From assembly GCF_002975275.1 (NCBI RefSeq), contig NZ_PCOQ01000025.1:27682-91681 (forward strand): DNA of 64,000 bases. The letters are read 5' to 3'. The translations under genes were made by a program, and so were the position numbers. The notes beneath the pieces were generated by a model. The model was not told where the DNA came from. It made no database searches and worked only from the letters and a program-made list of their open reading frames with translations. Positions 46,136 through 55,962 of the stretch are shown here, in pieces; the first letter of the stretch is position 1, and the number at the start of each line of letters is the position of its first letter. This stretch comes from Achromobacter sp. MYb9. Lineage in GTDB: Bacteria > Pseudomonadota > Gammaproteobacteria > Burkholderiales > Burkholderiaceae_B.

Positions 46136-46186
46136 TCTACTATTCTTTCAAGCAGACATTCAAGCGAGAGATCGTCAAGTTACTCC

Positions 46187-47008
46187 ATGGGCACAATTAC
46201 CAACCCGGCCGACCTGGCCAAGATGCGCGCCGCCTGCCAGGACGCCGCCAAAGTCCTCGATTTCATCACCCCCCACGTGAAGCCGGGTGTCACCACCGGC
46301 GAGCTGGACCGTCTCTGCCTGGAATACCTGACTGACGAACTGAAAGTGAAGTCGGCCACCGTCGGTTACGCCCCGCCCGGCTACCCGCCCTTTACCGGCG
46401 CCATCTGTACGTCCGTGAACCACCAGGTCTGCCACGGCATCCCGGGCGACAAGGTGCTGAAAAACGGCGATTCGCTGAACATCGACGTCACCATCATCAA
46501 GGATGGCTGGTTCGGCGACACGAGCCGCATGTACGCCGTGGGCGAGCAATCCATCCTGTCGCGCCGCCTGACCGACATCACGTTCGAGTGCATGTGGAAA
46601 GGCATCCAGCAGGTGAAAAATGGGGCCACGTTGGGCGATGTGGGCAACGCGATCCAGAAGCACGCCGAGTCCCACGGCTTTTCCGTGGTGCGCGAGTTCT
46701 GCGGCCATGGCATCGGCCAGCGTTTCCATGAAGATCCGCAGGTGTTGCATTACGGCAAGCCCGGCACGGGCGTGAAATTGGTGACGGGCATGCTTTTCAC
46801 CATCGAGCCCATGATCAACGCCGGCCGCCGGGAGATCCGCCAGCTGTCCGACGGCTGGACGGTCGTGACCCGCGACCACAGCCTGTCGGCGCAATGGGAG
46901 CATGCTGTCTGCGTGACCGACACCGGCTACGAAGTCCTGACCCTGTCGCCGGGCATGCCGCAGCCGCCGGCATTCATTACCGAGCCCATCGTCATCCCCG
47001 CCGTCTGA
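46187..47008 (+). CDS. map: Methionine aminopeptidase, type I
   Basis: Cytosolic metallopeptidase of 273 residues that removes the initiator Met. Metal ligands are in SLNIDVTIIKDGWFGDTSRMY (two Asp, about 100-115), CGHGIGQRFHEDP (His, about 174) and the two late Glu in FTIEPMIN and QWEHAVCV. The ATG at 46187 gives the standard MGTITNPADL start. The frame stays open upstream but without similarity. Divergent from rpsB and followed by glnD, as in E. coli. Confidence 0.95.
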   Translation: MGTITNPADLAKMRAACQDAAKVLDFITPHVKPGVTTGELDRLCLEYLTDELKVKSATVGYAPPGYPPFTGAICTSVNHQVCHGIPGDKVLKNGDSLNIDVTIIKDGWFGDTSRMYAVGEQSILSRRLTDITFECMWKGIQQVKNGATLGDVGNAIQKHAESHGFSVVREFCGHGIGQRFHEDPQVLHYGKPGTGVKLVTGMLFTIEPMINAGRREIRQLSDGWTVVTRDHSLSAQWEHAVCVTDTGYEVLTLSPGMPQPPAFITEPIVIPAV

Positions 47009-47027
47009 GGCCCTGCCGCCCGCCGCC

Positions 47028-49634
47028 ATGACCGCCGAAATCCTCAGCTCCCTGCGTGAACGCATCCAGCAATCCCGGCGGGCCGCGGTGGCCCAGTTCC
47101 GGGAACACGAACGGCCGGACACGCTGCTGTCCGAGCTGCGGCGCATCGTGGATGCGGCGCTTCGCGACCTGATCAAGCATTGCCCCCTGCCGGTTGGCGC
47201 CACGCTGGCTGCCGTAGGCGGCTATGGCCGCGGCGAACTCTACCCGCATTCCGACGTGGATCTGCTGATCCTGCTGCCGCACGCCCCCACGCGCGAAGAC
47301 GAAAGCGCCATTGAACGGCTGGTGGCGTCGCTGTGGGACCTGGGGCTGGAGCCCGGCCACAGCGTGCGGACCATCGAAGATTGCGAGCGCGAAGCCGACG
47401 CCGACATCACGGTCGAAACCGCGCTGCTGGAATCGCGCTGGCTGGCCGGCAGCCGCACGCTGATGAAGAAATTCGACGCTGCGACCAAATCCCGGCTGGA
47501 CCCGCGCGCCTTTTTCCGCGCCAAGCGCGTCGAGATGCAGCAGCGCCATGCCCGCTACCACGACACGCCCTATGCCCTGGAACCGAACTGCAAGGAGTCG
47601 CCCGGCGGCCTGCGCGACCTGCAGGTGATCCTGTGGATGGCGCGCGCGGCCGGATTCGGCAATAGCTGGCGATCGGTGGCCCAGGCGGGCCTGCTGACGT
47701 CATCCGAAGCGCGCGACCTGCGAAAGGCCGAGCAGGCCTTCAAGCGCCTGCGCATCGAATTGCACTTGCTGTCGAACCGCCGCGAGGACCGCGTGCTGTT
47801 CGACCTGCAGCCGGCGCTGGCCGAGGTCTACGGCATTCATGCCACCGCCACGCGGCGTGGCAGCGAACTGCTGATGCAGCGCTACTACTGGGCGGCGCGG
47901 CTGGTCACCCAGCTGAACGGCATCCTGGTGCAGAACATCGAAGAACGCCTGTTTCCGCGCCCCGACAGCGACGCGCGCGACATCGACGACGATTTCCGCA
48001 ATCTGCGCGATCGCCTGGACATCATTCGGGACGACGGCTTCGAACGCAATCCCACGCTGCTGCTGCGCGCCTTCCTGGTCATGCAGCAACACCCCGAATT
48101 GACGGGCATGTCGGCCCGCACGCTGCGCGCCATCTGGCATTCGCGCCACCGCATCGACGCGCAGTTCCGCCGCAACCCGGTCAACCGCAAGCTGTTCCTG
48201 CAGATCCTGCAGCAGCCGCGCGGCATCGTGCACGAGCTGCGGCGCATGACGATGTTGAACATCCTGCCGCGCTATCTGCCGGTGTTCCGCCGCATCGTCG
48301 GCCAGATGCAGCACGACCTGTTCCACGCCTACACGGTTGACCAGCACACGCTGGCGGTGGTGCGCAACCTGCGCCGGTTCACCATGCCAGAACACGCTCA
48401 GGAGTATCCGCTGGCCAGCCAGTTGATTGCCGGCCTGGACCGGCACTGGGTGCTGTACGTGGCGGCGCTATTCCATGACATCGCCAAGGGCCGGGGCGGC
48501 GACCACTCCGAATTGGGCGCACGCGAAGTGCGCAAGTTCGCCCAAGACCACGGCATGGACCCCGAAGACGCCAAGCTGGCGGAATTCCTGGTGCGCCAGC
48601 ACCTGCTGATGTCCGCCGTGGCGCAAAAACGCGACCTGTCCGACCCGGCCGTGGTGCAGAACTTTGCCGCCACCGTCAAAGACGAACGCCATCTGACCGC
48701 GCTTTACCTGTTGACGGTGGCCGATATCCGCGGCACCAGCCCCAAAGTCTGGAATGCCTGGAAAGGCAAGCTGCTGGAAGATCTGTACAAGTTGACGCTG
48801 GCAGCATTGGGCGGCGCCCACGCCGACGCCCACACCGTACTGACCGAACGCAAGGAAGAAGCCGCCCGGCTGACCCGACTGGCCGGGCTGCGCGACGACG
48901 CTCGCGAGGCCTTCTGGAACCAGCTGGACGTGGCCTATTTCCTGCGCCACGACGCCTCGGACATCGCGTGGCACACGCGCCACCTGTACCACCAAGTCGC
49001 GCCCGCGCAGGCCGTCGTCAAGGCCCGCCCCACCGAACAGGGCGAAGGCCTGCAGATCATGGTCTACACCCGCGACGCGCCAGACCTGTTCGTGGCCATC
49101 TGCGGCTACTTCGACGCCAAGAGCCTGTCCATTCAGGACGCGCGCATTCACACCACGCGGCATGGCTGGGCGCTGGACAGCTTCATCGTGCTGCTGCCCG
49201 AAGGGGCCAGCGATCTGCGCGCCCAGGCCACCCTGGTCGAGCACGAGCTGGCCGAACGCCTGAAGGACCCGCACGCGGCCGCCCAGACGCAACCGAATCG
49301 CGGAGGCTACTACGGCCGCAACCGGCAGTCGCGGGTGTCGCGGGTGTTCCCCGTCATGCCGCAAGCCGAGCTGCAGCCCGACGAGCGCAGCACCTCGTGG
49401 CGCCTGTCGGTCACCGCGACCGACCGCCCCGGGCTGCTGCACGCGCTGGCGCGCGTATTCGCCCAGCACGAGGTCAACCTGCTCATGGCCAAGATCATGA
49501 CCTTGGGCGACCGCGTGGAAGACGTTTTCATCGTGGACGGCTCGACCTTGGCGCGCCCCCGCAGCCAGATGCAGTTCGAACGCGACGTGCTGGACGCGCT
49601 GGCCGGCGAAGAGGCGCAGCAGCGCGTCGCCTGA
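47028..49634 (+). CDS. glnD: Bifunctional PII uridylyltransferase/uridylyl-removing enzyme
   Basis: Nitrogen sensor of 868 residues that uridylylates PII when glutamine is low and strips it when glutamine is high. Nucleotidyltransferase motif GGYGRGELYPHSDVD (64-78); HD phosphohydrolase core LFHDIAKGRGGDHS (about 481-494); two ACT domains (about 675-760 and 788-860), where glutamine binds. All key residues look intact. It lies 19 bases after map, as in the E. coli map-glnD unit. Confidence 0.95.
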   Translation: MTAEILSSLRERIQQSRRAAVAQFREHERPDTLLSELRRIVDAALRDLIKHCPLPVGATLAAVGGYGRGELYPHSDVDLLILLPHAPTREDESAIERLVASLWDLGLEPGHSVRTIEDCEREADADITVETALLESRWLAGSRTLMKKFDAATKSRLDPRAFFRAKRVEMQQRHARYHDTPYALEPNCKESPGGLRDLQVILWMARAAGFGNSWRSVAQAGLLTSSEARDLRKAEQAFKRLRIELHLLSNRREDRVLFDLQPALAEVYGIHATATRRGSELLMQRYYWAARLVTQLNGILVQNIEERLFPRPDSDARDIDDDFRNLRDRLDIIRDDGFERNPTLLLRAFLVMQQHPELTGMSARTLRAIWHSRHRIDAQFRRNPVNRKLFLQILQQPRGIVHELRRMTMLNILPRYLPVFRRIVGQMQHDLFHAYTVDQHTLAVVRNLRRFTMPEHAQEYPLASQLIAGLDRHWVLYVAALFHDIAKGRGGDHSELGAREVRKFAQDHGMDPEDAKLAEFLVRQHLLMSAVAQKRDLSDPAVVQNFAATVKDERHLTALYLLTVADIRGTSPKVWNAWKGKLLEDLYKLTLAALGGAHADAHTVLTERKEEAARLTRLAGLRDDAREAFWNQLDVAYFLRHDASDIAWHTRHLYHQVAPAQAVVKARPTEQGEGLQIMVYTRDAPDLFVAICGYFDAKSLSIQDARIHTTRHGWALDSFIVLLPEGASDLRAQATLVEHELAERLKDPHAAAQTQPNRGGYYGRNRQSRVSRVFPVMPQAELQPDERSTSWRLSVTATDRPGLLHALARVFAQHEVNLLMAKIMTLGDRVEDVFIVDGSTLARPRSQMQFERDVLDALAGEEAQQRVA

Positions 49635-49697
49635 TCCGGCCCCCAGGCATCGCCAGACCACCCCGGACCGCATACAATCCGGGTTTTCGGCCCGGCG

Positions 49698-50423
49698 ATG
49701 CCCGCTCCCATGCAGCTCAATGACTATTTGCGCGTTTTCGGTGGCAGCTTTTTCTTCGCGCTGGCCACGCTTCTGCCCTTCTTGAACCCGCCGGCCATCG
49801 CGCCCATTTTCTTGTCGTTAACCGAAGGCGCCTCATCATCCACGCGGATGGTGTTGGCCAAACGGGTGGCAATCAATGTTTGCCTGATGCTGATCGTGGC
49901 CATGGTGGCCGGCAACGTGCTGTTGAGCTTCTTCGGCATTTCGCTGTCCATCGTGCGGGTCGGCGGCGGCATGCTGGTGATTGCCAGCGCGTGGCGGCTG
50001 GTGAATTCGCCCGATGCCGACACCGAACGTGTGGCGCGCATGGCCGAGTCATTCACGCCGGAAATGGCCAAGGCCCGCGCCTTTTATCCATTGACCTTCC
50101 CGATCAGTTGCGGCCCGGGCTCGATCGCGGCCGCCATCACCGTGGGCGTTTCGCTGCGCGACCAGAACCACGTGTTGAGCCTGGTGCGGCTGGGCGGCTC
50201 GATCCCCGGCATCATCGCCGTATCGCTGACGCTCTATATCTGCCTGCGCTTCGCCGCGCAGATGCTGCACCGGCTGGGCGACAACGGCACCGCCGTGTTC
50301 ATGCGGCTATCCGCCTTCATCATGCTTTGCCTGGGCGTACAGATCTTCTGGGAAGGCGCGCGCGACCTGATGCTGGGTGTGTTGACGCAAGTCATGCAAC
50401 CAATTCCGATTCCCAAGGCCTAA
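49698..50423 (+). CDS. MarC/NAAT family integral membrane protein
   Basis: Protein of 241 residues with six hydrophobic helices. The family motif LLPFLNPPAIAPIFLSLT (about 24-41) and its inverted partner YPLTFPISCGPGSIAAAITV (about 131-150) are clear. No transport activity is well proven for this family, despite the old multiple-antibiotic-resistance name. Start at 49698 or at the ATG four codons later; neither has a strong ribosome site. It stands between glnD and dsbB and may be cotranscribed with either. Confidence 0.85.
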   Translation: MPAPMQLNDYLRVFGGSFFFALATLLPFLNPPAIAPIFLSLTEGASSSTRMVLAKRVAINVCLMLIVAMVAGNVLLSFFGISLSIVRVGGGMLVIASAWRLVNSPDADTERVARMAESFTPEMAKARAFYPLTFPISCGPGSIAAAITVGVSLRDQNHVLSLVRLGGSIPGIIAVSLTLYICLRFAAQMLHRLGDNGTAVFMRLSAFIMLCLGVQIFWEGARDLMLGVLTQVMQPIPIPKA

Positions 50424-50474
50424 GCCAAGCTGGACGTAGATCCCACCCCGACCAACCCGCTATCCGCAACAACA

Positions 50475-50960
50475 ATGACCACTCGTTCCGAACGCCTGCT
50501 TCGCCTGATCGCCCTATTCTGCTTCGGCGCCGTCGGCGTGGCCCTCGTCTCCCAGCATGTTTTCGACATGCCGCCGTGCGCCTGGTGCGTCATGCAGCGC
50601 CTGATCTACCTGGTGATCGGGGTCGTCGCCTTGATCGGCGGCTTCGGTGGCGGGCGCGCGCTGACGCGCATCGCCGCTGCGCTGGCCGCCCTGCTGTCGC
50701 TGGGCGGCGTGGCCGCGGCCTGGTACCAATACAGCGTCGCCGCCAACATGTTGTCCTGCGACCAGACCTTTGCCGACCGCTTCATGACCGGCATCGGCCT
50801 GGAAAGCGCCATCCCCTGGCTGTTCGGCATCTTCGCCACCTGCATGGATGCCAAGGTGCCGGTGCTGGGCATCGAGTACGCCCTGTGGAGCCTGGCGCTG
50901 TTCGTGATTCTGTTCTTCATGGCGCTGCCCGTCGTCTTCCGACGCGGCGGCGCGCAGTAA
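50475..50960 (+). CDS. dsbB: Disulfide bond formation protein DsbB
   Basis: Four-helix inner-membrane protein of 161 residues that reoxidises DsbA and passes electrons to quinone. The first cysteine pair is C35-A-W-C38 and the second pair is probably Cys95 and Cys123, so both periplasmic disulfides are kept. Arg after the first pair region and the quinone-binding layout look normal. Upstream of a YgjP-type gene. Confidence 0.92.
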   Translation: MTTRSERLLRLIALFCFGAVGVALVSQHVFDMPPCAWCVMQRLIYLVIGVVALIGGFGGGRALTRIAAALAALLSLGGVAAAWYQYSVAANMLSCDQTFADRFMTGIGLESAIPWLFGIFATCMDAKVPVLGIEYALWSLALFVILFFMALPVVFRRGGAQ

Positions 50961-50984
50961 ACGGCAAGCCCGCGCAGGACGACC

Positions 50985-51497
50985 TTGAAATACCTGACCG
51001 GCTACCCGGAAACCCTGCTGCTGCAGGCCCAGAAGCTGCTTGACCAGGGCAAGCTGGGGCCCGCGCTGCTGGCGCGCTACCCCGACGGCCCGCACGCGGT
51101 GCGGACCGACCGCGCGCTGTACGAGTACGTGACGGACCTGAAGAACACCTATCTGCGCAACGGCGACCTGATCAACAAGGTGGCCTACGACAGCAAGATC
51201 CACGTCATCCAGCATGCGCTGGGTCAGCACACGTACATCTCGCGCGTGCAGGGTGGAAAATTGCGCGCCAAGCACGAGATCCGCGTGGCGACGCTGTTCA
51301 AGTCCGTGCCCGCCGAGTTTCTCAAGATGATCACGGTGCATGAACTGGCGCACCTGAAAGAGAAGGACCATAACAAGGCTTTCTACAATCTGTGCCTGCG
51401 CATGGAGCCGCACTATCACCAGTACGAATTCGACCTGCGCCTGTATCTGACCCATCTGGAAGCCACGCGGGAAACGCTGTGGGACGCCAAGGGCTGA
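50985..51497 (+). CDS. YgjP/SprT-like zinc metallopeptidase domain protein
   Basis: Protein of 170 residues of the DUF45/YgjP metallopeptidase family. The zinc motif HELAH is at 119-123 with a third ligand candidate His129 (KEKDHNKAFYNLC). The start is TTG at 50985, with AGGA about six bases upstream; no ATG serves as well. Substrate unknown. It follows dsbB by 24 bases, but a shared role is not evident. Confidence 0.85.
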   Translation: MKYLTGYPETLLLQAQKLLDQGKLGPALLARYPDGPHAVRTDRALYEYVTDLKNTYLRNGDLINKVAYDSKIHVIQHALGQHTYISRVQGGKLRAKHEIRVATLFKSVPAEFLKMITVHELAHLKEKDHNKAFYNLCLRMEPHYHQYEFDLRLYLTHLEATRETLWDAKG

Positions 51498-51522
51498 CGC
51501 CCTGCTCCAGCCATCGAGGCCC

Positions 51523-51553
51523 AAAAAAATGCCGTCCCGAGGGACGGCATTTT
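51523..51553. terminator. Bidirectional intrinsic terminator between the YgjP-type gene and purF
   Basis: ATGCCGTCC / GGACGGCAT stem around a short CGAG loop, with an A-run before and T-run after. It serves the plus-strand YgjP-type gene and the convergent purF. Confidence 0.88.
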
Positions 51554-51575
51554 CATTGGGTGAAACAACGGCGGA

Positions 51576-53096
51576 TCAGGCGTCGTTCGCGGCGTAACCC
51601 ATGTTGAACTGCAAGCCGCTTGCCCCTTCGTCCTGGCCCGGTTCCGCGCGCGACTGACCCAGGCGGGCCAGGTATTCGGCGGTGATGTCGCCGGTGACGT
51701 ATTCACCGTCGAAGCACGACGCTTCGAAACGCGACATCTTGGGGTTCAGATCGCGCACCGATTGCTGCATGTCGGCGAGGTCCTGGTAGATCAGCGAGTC
51801 GGCGCCGATGGCGCGGGCGATTTCCTCGTCGGTGCGGCCGGTGGCGATCAGTTCGGACTGCGTCGGCATGTCGATGCCGTAGACGTTGGGGAAACGGACC
51901 GGAGGCGCGGCCGAGGCAAAATACACCTTGTTGGCGCCGGCGGCGCGCGCCATGTCGACGATTTCGCGGCTGGTGGTGCCACGCACGATGGAGTCATCGA
52001 CCAGCAGCACGTTCTTGCCCTTGAATTCCATGCCGATGGCATTGAGCTTCTGGCGCACGGACTTACGGCGCACGGCCTGACCCGGCATGATGAAGGTGCG
52101 GCCCACGTAGCGGTTCTTGATGAGCCCTTCGCGGTAGTCCAGGTTCAGGCGGGCGGCCAGCTGCATGGCGGCGGGACGCGAGGAATCCGGAATCGGCATG
52201 ACGACGTCGATGTCGCCCAGGCGCATGTTGCGCGCGACCTTGTCGGCCAGGTATTCACCCATGCGCAGGCGGGCGTCGTAGACCGACACGCCGTCGATCA
52301 GCGAATCCGGACGCGCGAAGTACACGTATTCGAAAATGCACGGCACCAGTTGCGGATTGTCGGCGCACTGGCGGCTGACGAAGCGGCCGTCCAGGTCGAC
52401 GAACACGGCTTCGCCGGGCTCGACATCGCGCACGAACACAAAGCCGCTGCCTTCAAGCGCCACGGATTCCGAAGCCACCATCCATTCAACGCCTTCGTCG
52501 GTTTCCATGCGGCCGATGCACAACGGACGAATGCCGTTGGGGTCGCGGAACGCCAGCAGGCCGTAACCGGAAATCTGCGCCACGACGGCATAGGCGCCAC
52601 GCACGCGCTTGTGCAGGGCGGACACCGCGCGGAAGATGGCGTCGTCATCCAGCGACACGCCATTGGCCGACGATTGCAGCTCGTGCGCCAGCACATTCAG
52701 CAGCACTTCGGAATCGGAATTCGTGTTGATGTGGCGGCGGTCGACGCGGTACAGCGATTCACGCAGTTCGCGCCAGTTGGTCAGGTTGCCGTTGTGGGCA
52801 AACATGATGCCGAACGGGGCGTTGACGTAGAACGGCTGGGCCTCTTCCTCGCTGGCGCTGGAGCCCGCCGTGGGATAGCGGACCTGGCCGACGCCAGACG
52901 TACCCGGCAGCGAACGCATGTTGCGCGTACGGAAGACGTCGCGCACCAGGCCGTGAGCCTTGTACATATTGAATTGGTTGCCTTGCGACGTGGCGATGCC
53001 CGCGGCGTCCTGCCCGCGATGCTGCAACAACAGCAAGCTGTCATAGAGCAGCTGGTTGACCGGCCCGCGCCCGATGACCCCTACGATTCCACACAT
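51576..53096 (-). CDS. purF: Amidophosphoribosyltransferase
   Basis: First enzyme of purine synthesis, 506 residues, normal length. N-terminal Ntn glutaminase starting MCGIVGVIG with Cys2 as nucleophile; PRPP motif [20 protein letters not shown] (about 360-379). It makes 5-phosphoribosylamine from PRPP and glutamine. No Fe-S-ligand pattern of the Bacillus type is evident. Third in the SPOR-cvpA-purF run, 30 bases after cvpA. I saw no purine riboswitch. Confidence 0.96.
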   Translation of the reverse strand: MCGIVGVIGRGPVNQLLYDSLLLLQHRGQDAAGIATSQGNQFNMYKAHGLVRDVFRTRNMRSLPGTSGVGQVRYPTAGSSASEEEAQPFYVNAPFGIMFAHNGNLTNWRELRESLYRVDRRHINTNSDSEVLLNVLAHELQSSANGVSLDDDAIFRAVSALHKRVRGAYAVVAQISGYGLLAFRDPNGIRPLCIGRMETDEGVEWMVASESVALEGSGFVFVRDVEPGEAVFVDLDGRFVSRQCADNPQLVPCIFEYVYFARPDSLIDGVSVYDARLRMGEYLADKVARNMRLGDIDVVMPIPDSSRPAAMQLAARLNLDYREGLIKNRYVGRTFIMPGQAVRRKSVRQKLNAIGMEFKGKNVLLVDDSIVRGTTSREIVDMARAAGANKVYFASAAPPVRFPNVYGIDMPTQSELIATGRTDEEIARAIGADSLIYQDLADMQQSVRDLNPKMSRFEASCFDGEYVTGDITAEYLARLGQSRAEPGQDEGASGLQFNMGYAANDA

Positions 53097-53126
53097 GGTG
53101 AGATTTCCTGGTTGATTTGAAGCTAA

Positions 53127-53615
53127 TCAATACGGCAGCCATGTCGCCAAAGACGGCGGCAGCCACGTTTTGATATGTTTGATGGCCTCGATGGCCGAAT
53201 GCGAAAACATGGCGTCCTTCCACCACGGCTCTTGGGGTAGCGGCGTGTAGCCCGCAGCGGCGACCAGCGCCAGGACGATCACCAGACCACGGGCCAGCCC
53301 GAACATTCCGCCCAAGCCGTGGTCGGCCGGGCTGAGTCCGGTACTGCGGATCAAGGCGGCTAGCGTCATGTTGACCAAACCCACACCGAGCAGCACGAGG
53401 ATGAACACCACGGCGTATGAGACTCCCATGCGCAGCAGCGTCGTTTCAATATAGGGCTCCAGCCACGTGTAGACAGTGGGGCCCCACCATATCGCGGCCA
53501 CGAAGGCCAGCAGATAGGCGACCAGCGACAGCACCTCTTTGAGCAAGCCGCGCACCAGGCCCAGCACACCCGAGACCGCCAGGATGGCCAGCACGACGAA
53601 GTCGAAGCCGGTCAC
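53127..53615 (-). CDS. cvpA: CvpA family membrane protein
   Basis: Protein of 162 residues with four hydrophobic helices; VRGLLKEVLSLVAYLLAF (about 21-38) is the family core. The start is GTG at 53615, which shares one base with the stop of the SPOR gene. CvpA is named for colicin V production and affects envelope stress tolerance; mechanism is unknown. Placed between SPOR (dedD-like) and purF exactly as in E. coli. Confidence 0.92.
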   Translation of the reverse strand: MTGFDFVVLAILAVSGVLGLVRGLLKEVLSLVAYLLAFVAAIWWGPTVYTWLEPYIETTLLRMGVSYAVVFILVLLGVGLVNMTLAALIRSTGLSPADHGLGGMFGLARGLVIVLALVAAAGYTPLPQEPWWKDAMFSHSAIEAIKHIKTWLPPSLATWLPY

Positions 53616-54430
53616 TATTGCGCGGCAATGAAACCATTGTCATAGCCCAAGGTGCGCAAACGCGCCTGGGCCGCCTGCGCCGCCTCGCGCGAAGGGAACG
53701 GCCCCACGCGCAGACGGTACTGCTGTTTGCCTCCGATGGAGGCTTGTTCCACAAATGCGTTCGTGACACCGGCCTGATGCAGCTTGCCGCGGCGCGACTG
53801 GGCGTCTTCCGACGTCGTGTAGGCGGCGATCTGCAGCACGAAATTGCCCTTTGCGGCGGGTTTCGGGGCGGGCGCGGCGGCGGCCGGGGCCGAACGGCCT
53901 TCCAGCAGGGCCAGGGCGCGCGCGCCGTCATCGGAGCGCGCGTCGGGCTTGGACGTGGCCGGCTTGGGCTCGGGCTTCGGTTCCGGTTTCGGCTTGACGT
54001 CAGGCTTGGGCGGCGTGGCCGGCGGCGGCGTCACGGGCGTGGCGGGCGTGGTCGTCGGCGCGACGGCCACGGGCGGCACGGAAGTGACCGGCGGCGGCGT
54101 AGGGACGGCGGCGGGATCGGCGGGCGCGGTGCCCGGCGCAGCGGCGGCACCCGACGCGGCTGGCGCGGTGGCCTGCGGCTCGCTTACCTGCGGCTGGAAA
54201 GGCGTGTTGCGTTCCGGCACGCGGATCGGGATGTTGTCTGCAACCGGTACCGGCTGCGAATCAAGCACCATGGGCAGAACGATGACAGCCGCCAGCACCA
54301 GGGCGACGGCGCCTGCCAACCTGCGCCGCGCGCGGCCGCGCAGCTCCGCAGCCTGCACCTCGCTAGGCACTGCCGCCCGTTTGGAGGACTGCGCCTGATC
54401 GGCAGGATCTTTGCGTTTGAAAAAACCCAT
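53615..54430 (-). CDS. SPOR-domain cell division protein (DedD-like)
   Basis: Protein of 271 residues. Cytoplasmic basic N-terminus (MGFFKRKDPADQ), one membrane helix (about 39-57), a long Pro/Ala/Lys-rich periplasmic linker with KPEPKPEPKP-type repeats and a C-terminal SPOR domain (about 192-271; FVLQIAAYTTSEDAQSRRGKL). SPOR domains bind denuded glycan at the division septum. Its place between folC and cvpA matches E. coli dedD. The start at 54430 follows from the conserved MGFFKRK. Confidence 0.9.
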   Translation of the reverse strand: MGFFKRKDPADQAQSSKRAAVPSEVQAAELRGRARRRLAGAVALVLAAVIVLPMVLDSQPVPVADNIPIRVPERNTPFQPQVSEPQATAPAASGAAAAPGTAPADPAAVPTPPPVTSVPPVAVAPTTTPATPVTPPPATPPKPDVKPKPEPKPEPKPATSKPDARSDDGARALALLEGRSAPAAAAPAPKPAAKGNFVLQIAAYTTSEDAQSRRGKLHQAGVTNAFVEQASIGGKQQYRLRVGPFPSREAAQAAQARLRTLGYDNGFIAAQ

Positions 54431-54493
54431 GGAAGAGAATTCCTTGCGGCGCCTTGCGGCAATATGGCGGCGGGCCGCCAAGTCCCGATTTGC

Positions 54494-55804
54494 CTATGCC
54501 TTGCGACCCAGAGCCTGCAAAACCGAGGCCACGGTGAGAAACGACCCGAACACCACGATTCTATCATTCTCGACCGCCCGTTCGCGCGCAGCGGCGAAGG
54601 CCTGCGCGGGATCCGCGAAGGCCGCGATGCTGGGACTTTCGGCGCCGGCCGGCGACGGCGGCAAGGCGGCGGCGACCTGTTCCGCCAACGCCTCGCCGGA
54701 CGTGCCGCGCGGCCCGGGCAGGCCCGCGCAATACCAGTGATCGATACGGGTGCCCAGCTTGGCCACCACGCCCGCCAGATCCTTGTCGTTCAGCATGCCG
54801 AACACCGCGTGGGTGTACGGATGGAAGCCCATGTTGTCCAGATTCTGCGCCAGGACGGCGGCCGCATGCGGGTTGTGCGCCACGTCGAGAATGACCGACG
54901 GCTGGCCGGGCAGAATCTGGAAACGGCCCGGCAGCGACGCCTGCAGCAGCCCCAGGCGCACGGCCTGCTGCGGCACCGGCAGACGGTCACGCACGGATTC
55001 CAGCGCGGCCAGCGCGGCCGAGGCATTCAGCAGTTGGTTGGCGCCGCGCAGGGCCGGGTACGCCAGCGCGCTGCGGCGCTGTTCGCGCCCCCCGTAAGCC
55101 CATTGCTGACGGTCGCCGGAATAGTTGTAGTCGCGCCCGAACAGCCACAGTTCGGCGCCGATTTTCTCGACGTGGTCCAGCAGCGATTGCGGGGGCACCG
55201 GATCGCTGCAGATCGCGGGGCGGCCGGCGCGGTAGATGTGGGCTTTTTCAAAGCCGATTTTCTCGCGGGTGTCGCCCAGCCAGTCGGTGTGATCGAGGTC
55301 GACGCTGGTGACGATGGCGCAATCGGCATCGATGATGTTCACGGCGTCCAGGCGGCCGCCCAGCCCGACCTCCAGCACGACGGCGTCCAGGCGCGACTGC
55401 GAGAACAGGCGCAGGATGGCCAGCGTGGTGAACTCGAAGTAAGTCAGCGAGACTTCGCCGCGGGCCGCTTCCACGGCCTGGAACTGGGCGATCAGGGCGT
55501 CGTCCGAGGCGATCTGGCCATTGACGCGCGCGCGCTCGTTGAAGTCGATCAGGTGCGGCGAGGTGTACAGCCCCACCTTGTACCCCGCCGCCAGCAGGAT
55601 GGCTTCCAGCATGGCACAGGTGGATCCCTTGCCGTTGGTGCCGCCCACCACGAATTTGACGCCGGACAGTTCCAGCCCCATGCGCCCGGCTACGTCGCGG
55701 ACGCGGTCCAGGCCCATGTCGATCGCGGTGGCGTGGATGGATTCCAGGTACTGGAGCCAATCGGACAGGGTGGCGGAAGCGTCGGGCGGGCGAACAGAGG
55801 ACAT
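54494..55804 (-). CDS. folC: Bifunctional folylpolyglutamate synthase/dihydrofolate synthase
   Basis: Mur-ligase-like enzyme of 436 residues. P-loop GGTNGKGSTCAMLEAIL (about 57-73), LTYFEFTTLAIL (about 120) and VLEVGLGGRLDAVNII (about 140-155) are diagnostic. It adds glutamate to dihydropteroate and folates. First gene of the folC-SPOR-cvpA-purF run on the minus strand, divergent from the cupin operon. Confidence 0.95.
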   Translation of the reverse strand: MSSVRPPDASATLSDWLQYLESIHATAIDMGLDRVRDVAGRMGLELSGVKFVVGGTNGKGSTCAMLEAILLAAGYKVGLYTSPHLIDFNERARVNGQIASDDALIAQFQAVEAARGEVSLTYFEFTTLAILRLFSQSRLDAVVLEVGLGGRLDAVNIIDADCAIVTSVDLDHTDWLGDTREKIGFEKAHIYRAGRPAICSDPVPPQSLLDHVEKIGAELWLFGRDYNYSGDRQQWAYGGREQRRSALAYPALRGANQLLNASAALAALESVRDRLPVPQQAVRLGLLQASLPGRFQILPGQPSVILDVAHNPHAAAVLAQNLDNMGFHPYTHAVFGMLNDKDLAGVVAKLGTRIDHWYCAGLPGPRGTSGEALAEQVAAALPPSPAGAESPSIAAFADPAQAFAAARERAVENDRIVVFGSFLTVASVLQALGRKA

Positions 55805-55922
55805 GGCGGGGTCGCGAAGTGAGATCAGCCGCGAATTTTAACAGTCCGCGCACGGTGTTTTCCCTAATCCCCTAGGGCGCGGCACGGTATCTGAACCGAA
55901 AAAGCGCTTGCCGATGTTTTTC

Positions 55923-55950
55923 TCATACGTGAAAATAAATTTACGTATGA
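55923..55950. promoter_or_regulatory. Inverted repeat, probable IclR-family operator of the cupin operon
   Basis: TCATACGT (55923-55930) and ACGTATGA (55943-55950) are perfect 8-base arms with a 12-base AT-rich centre, 12 bases before the cupin start. The left arm continues as ACGTGAAAA. The octamer ACGTGAAA recurs at 60615-60622 ahead of the iclR gene that ends this operon, which links the two. So close to the start codon it would block transcription or early elongation. Confidence 0.55.
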
Positions 55951-55962
55951 AAATTTAAACGG

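Larger units (their letters stand above)
45331..46186. other. Long intergenic control region between rpsB and map (856 bases, no gene seen)
   Basis: No convincing reading frame is present: small frames here lack ribosome sites and family-like composition. The region must hold the divergent rpsB (minus) and map (plus) promoters. It contains two near-perfect DNA palindromes (45557-45573, 45724-45741), a perfect 7-base hairpin next to rpsB (45411-45427), the repeated octamer TGACTAAC (45985-45992 and 46002-46009) and a TATAAT box before map (46130-46135). The AT-rich palindrome stands out in GC-rich DNA. No tRNA or recognisable small RNA was seen. Confidence 0.6.

Noticed and set aside
45331..46186. 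Small frames in the rpsB-map gap and a t44-type small RNA as in E. coli.
   Set aside because: The frames lack ribosome sites and similarity. I see no sequence match to t44, only the shared position next to rpsB.
51576..53100. A purine riboswitch or PurR-type operator before purF.
   Set aside because: purF follows cvpA by only 30 bases within an operon, and no palindrome or aptamer-like fold was found there.
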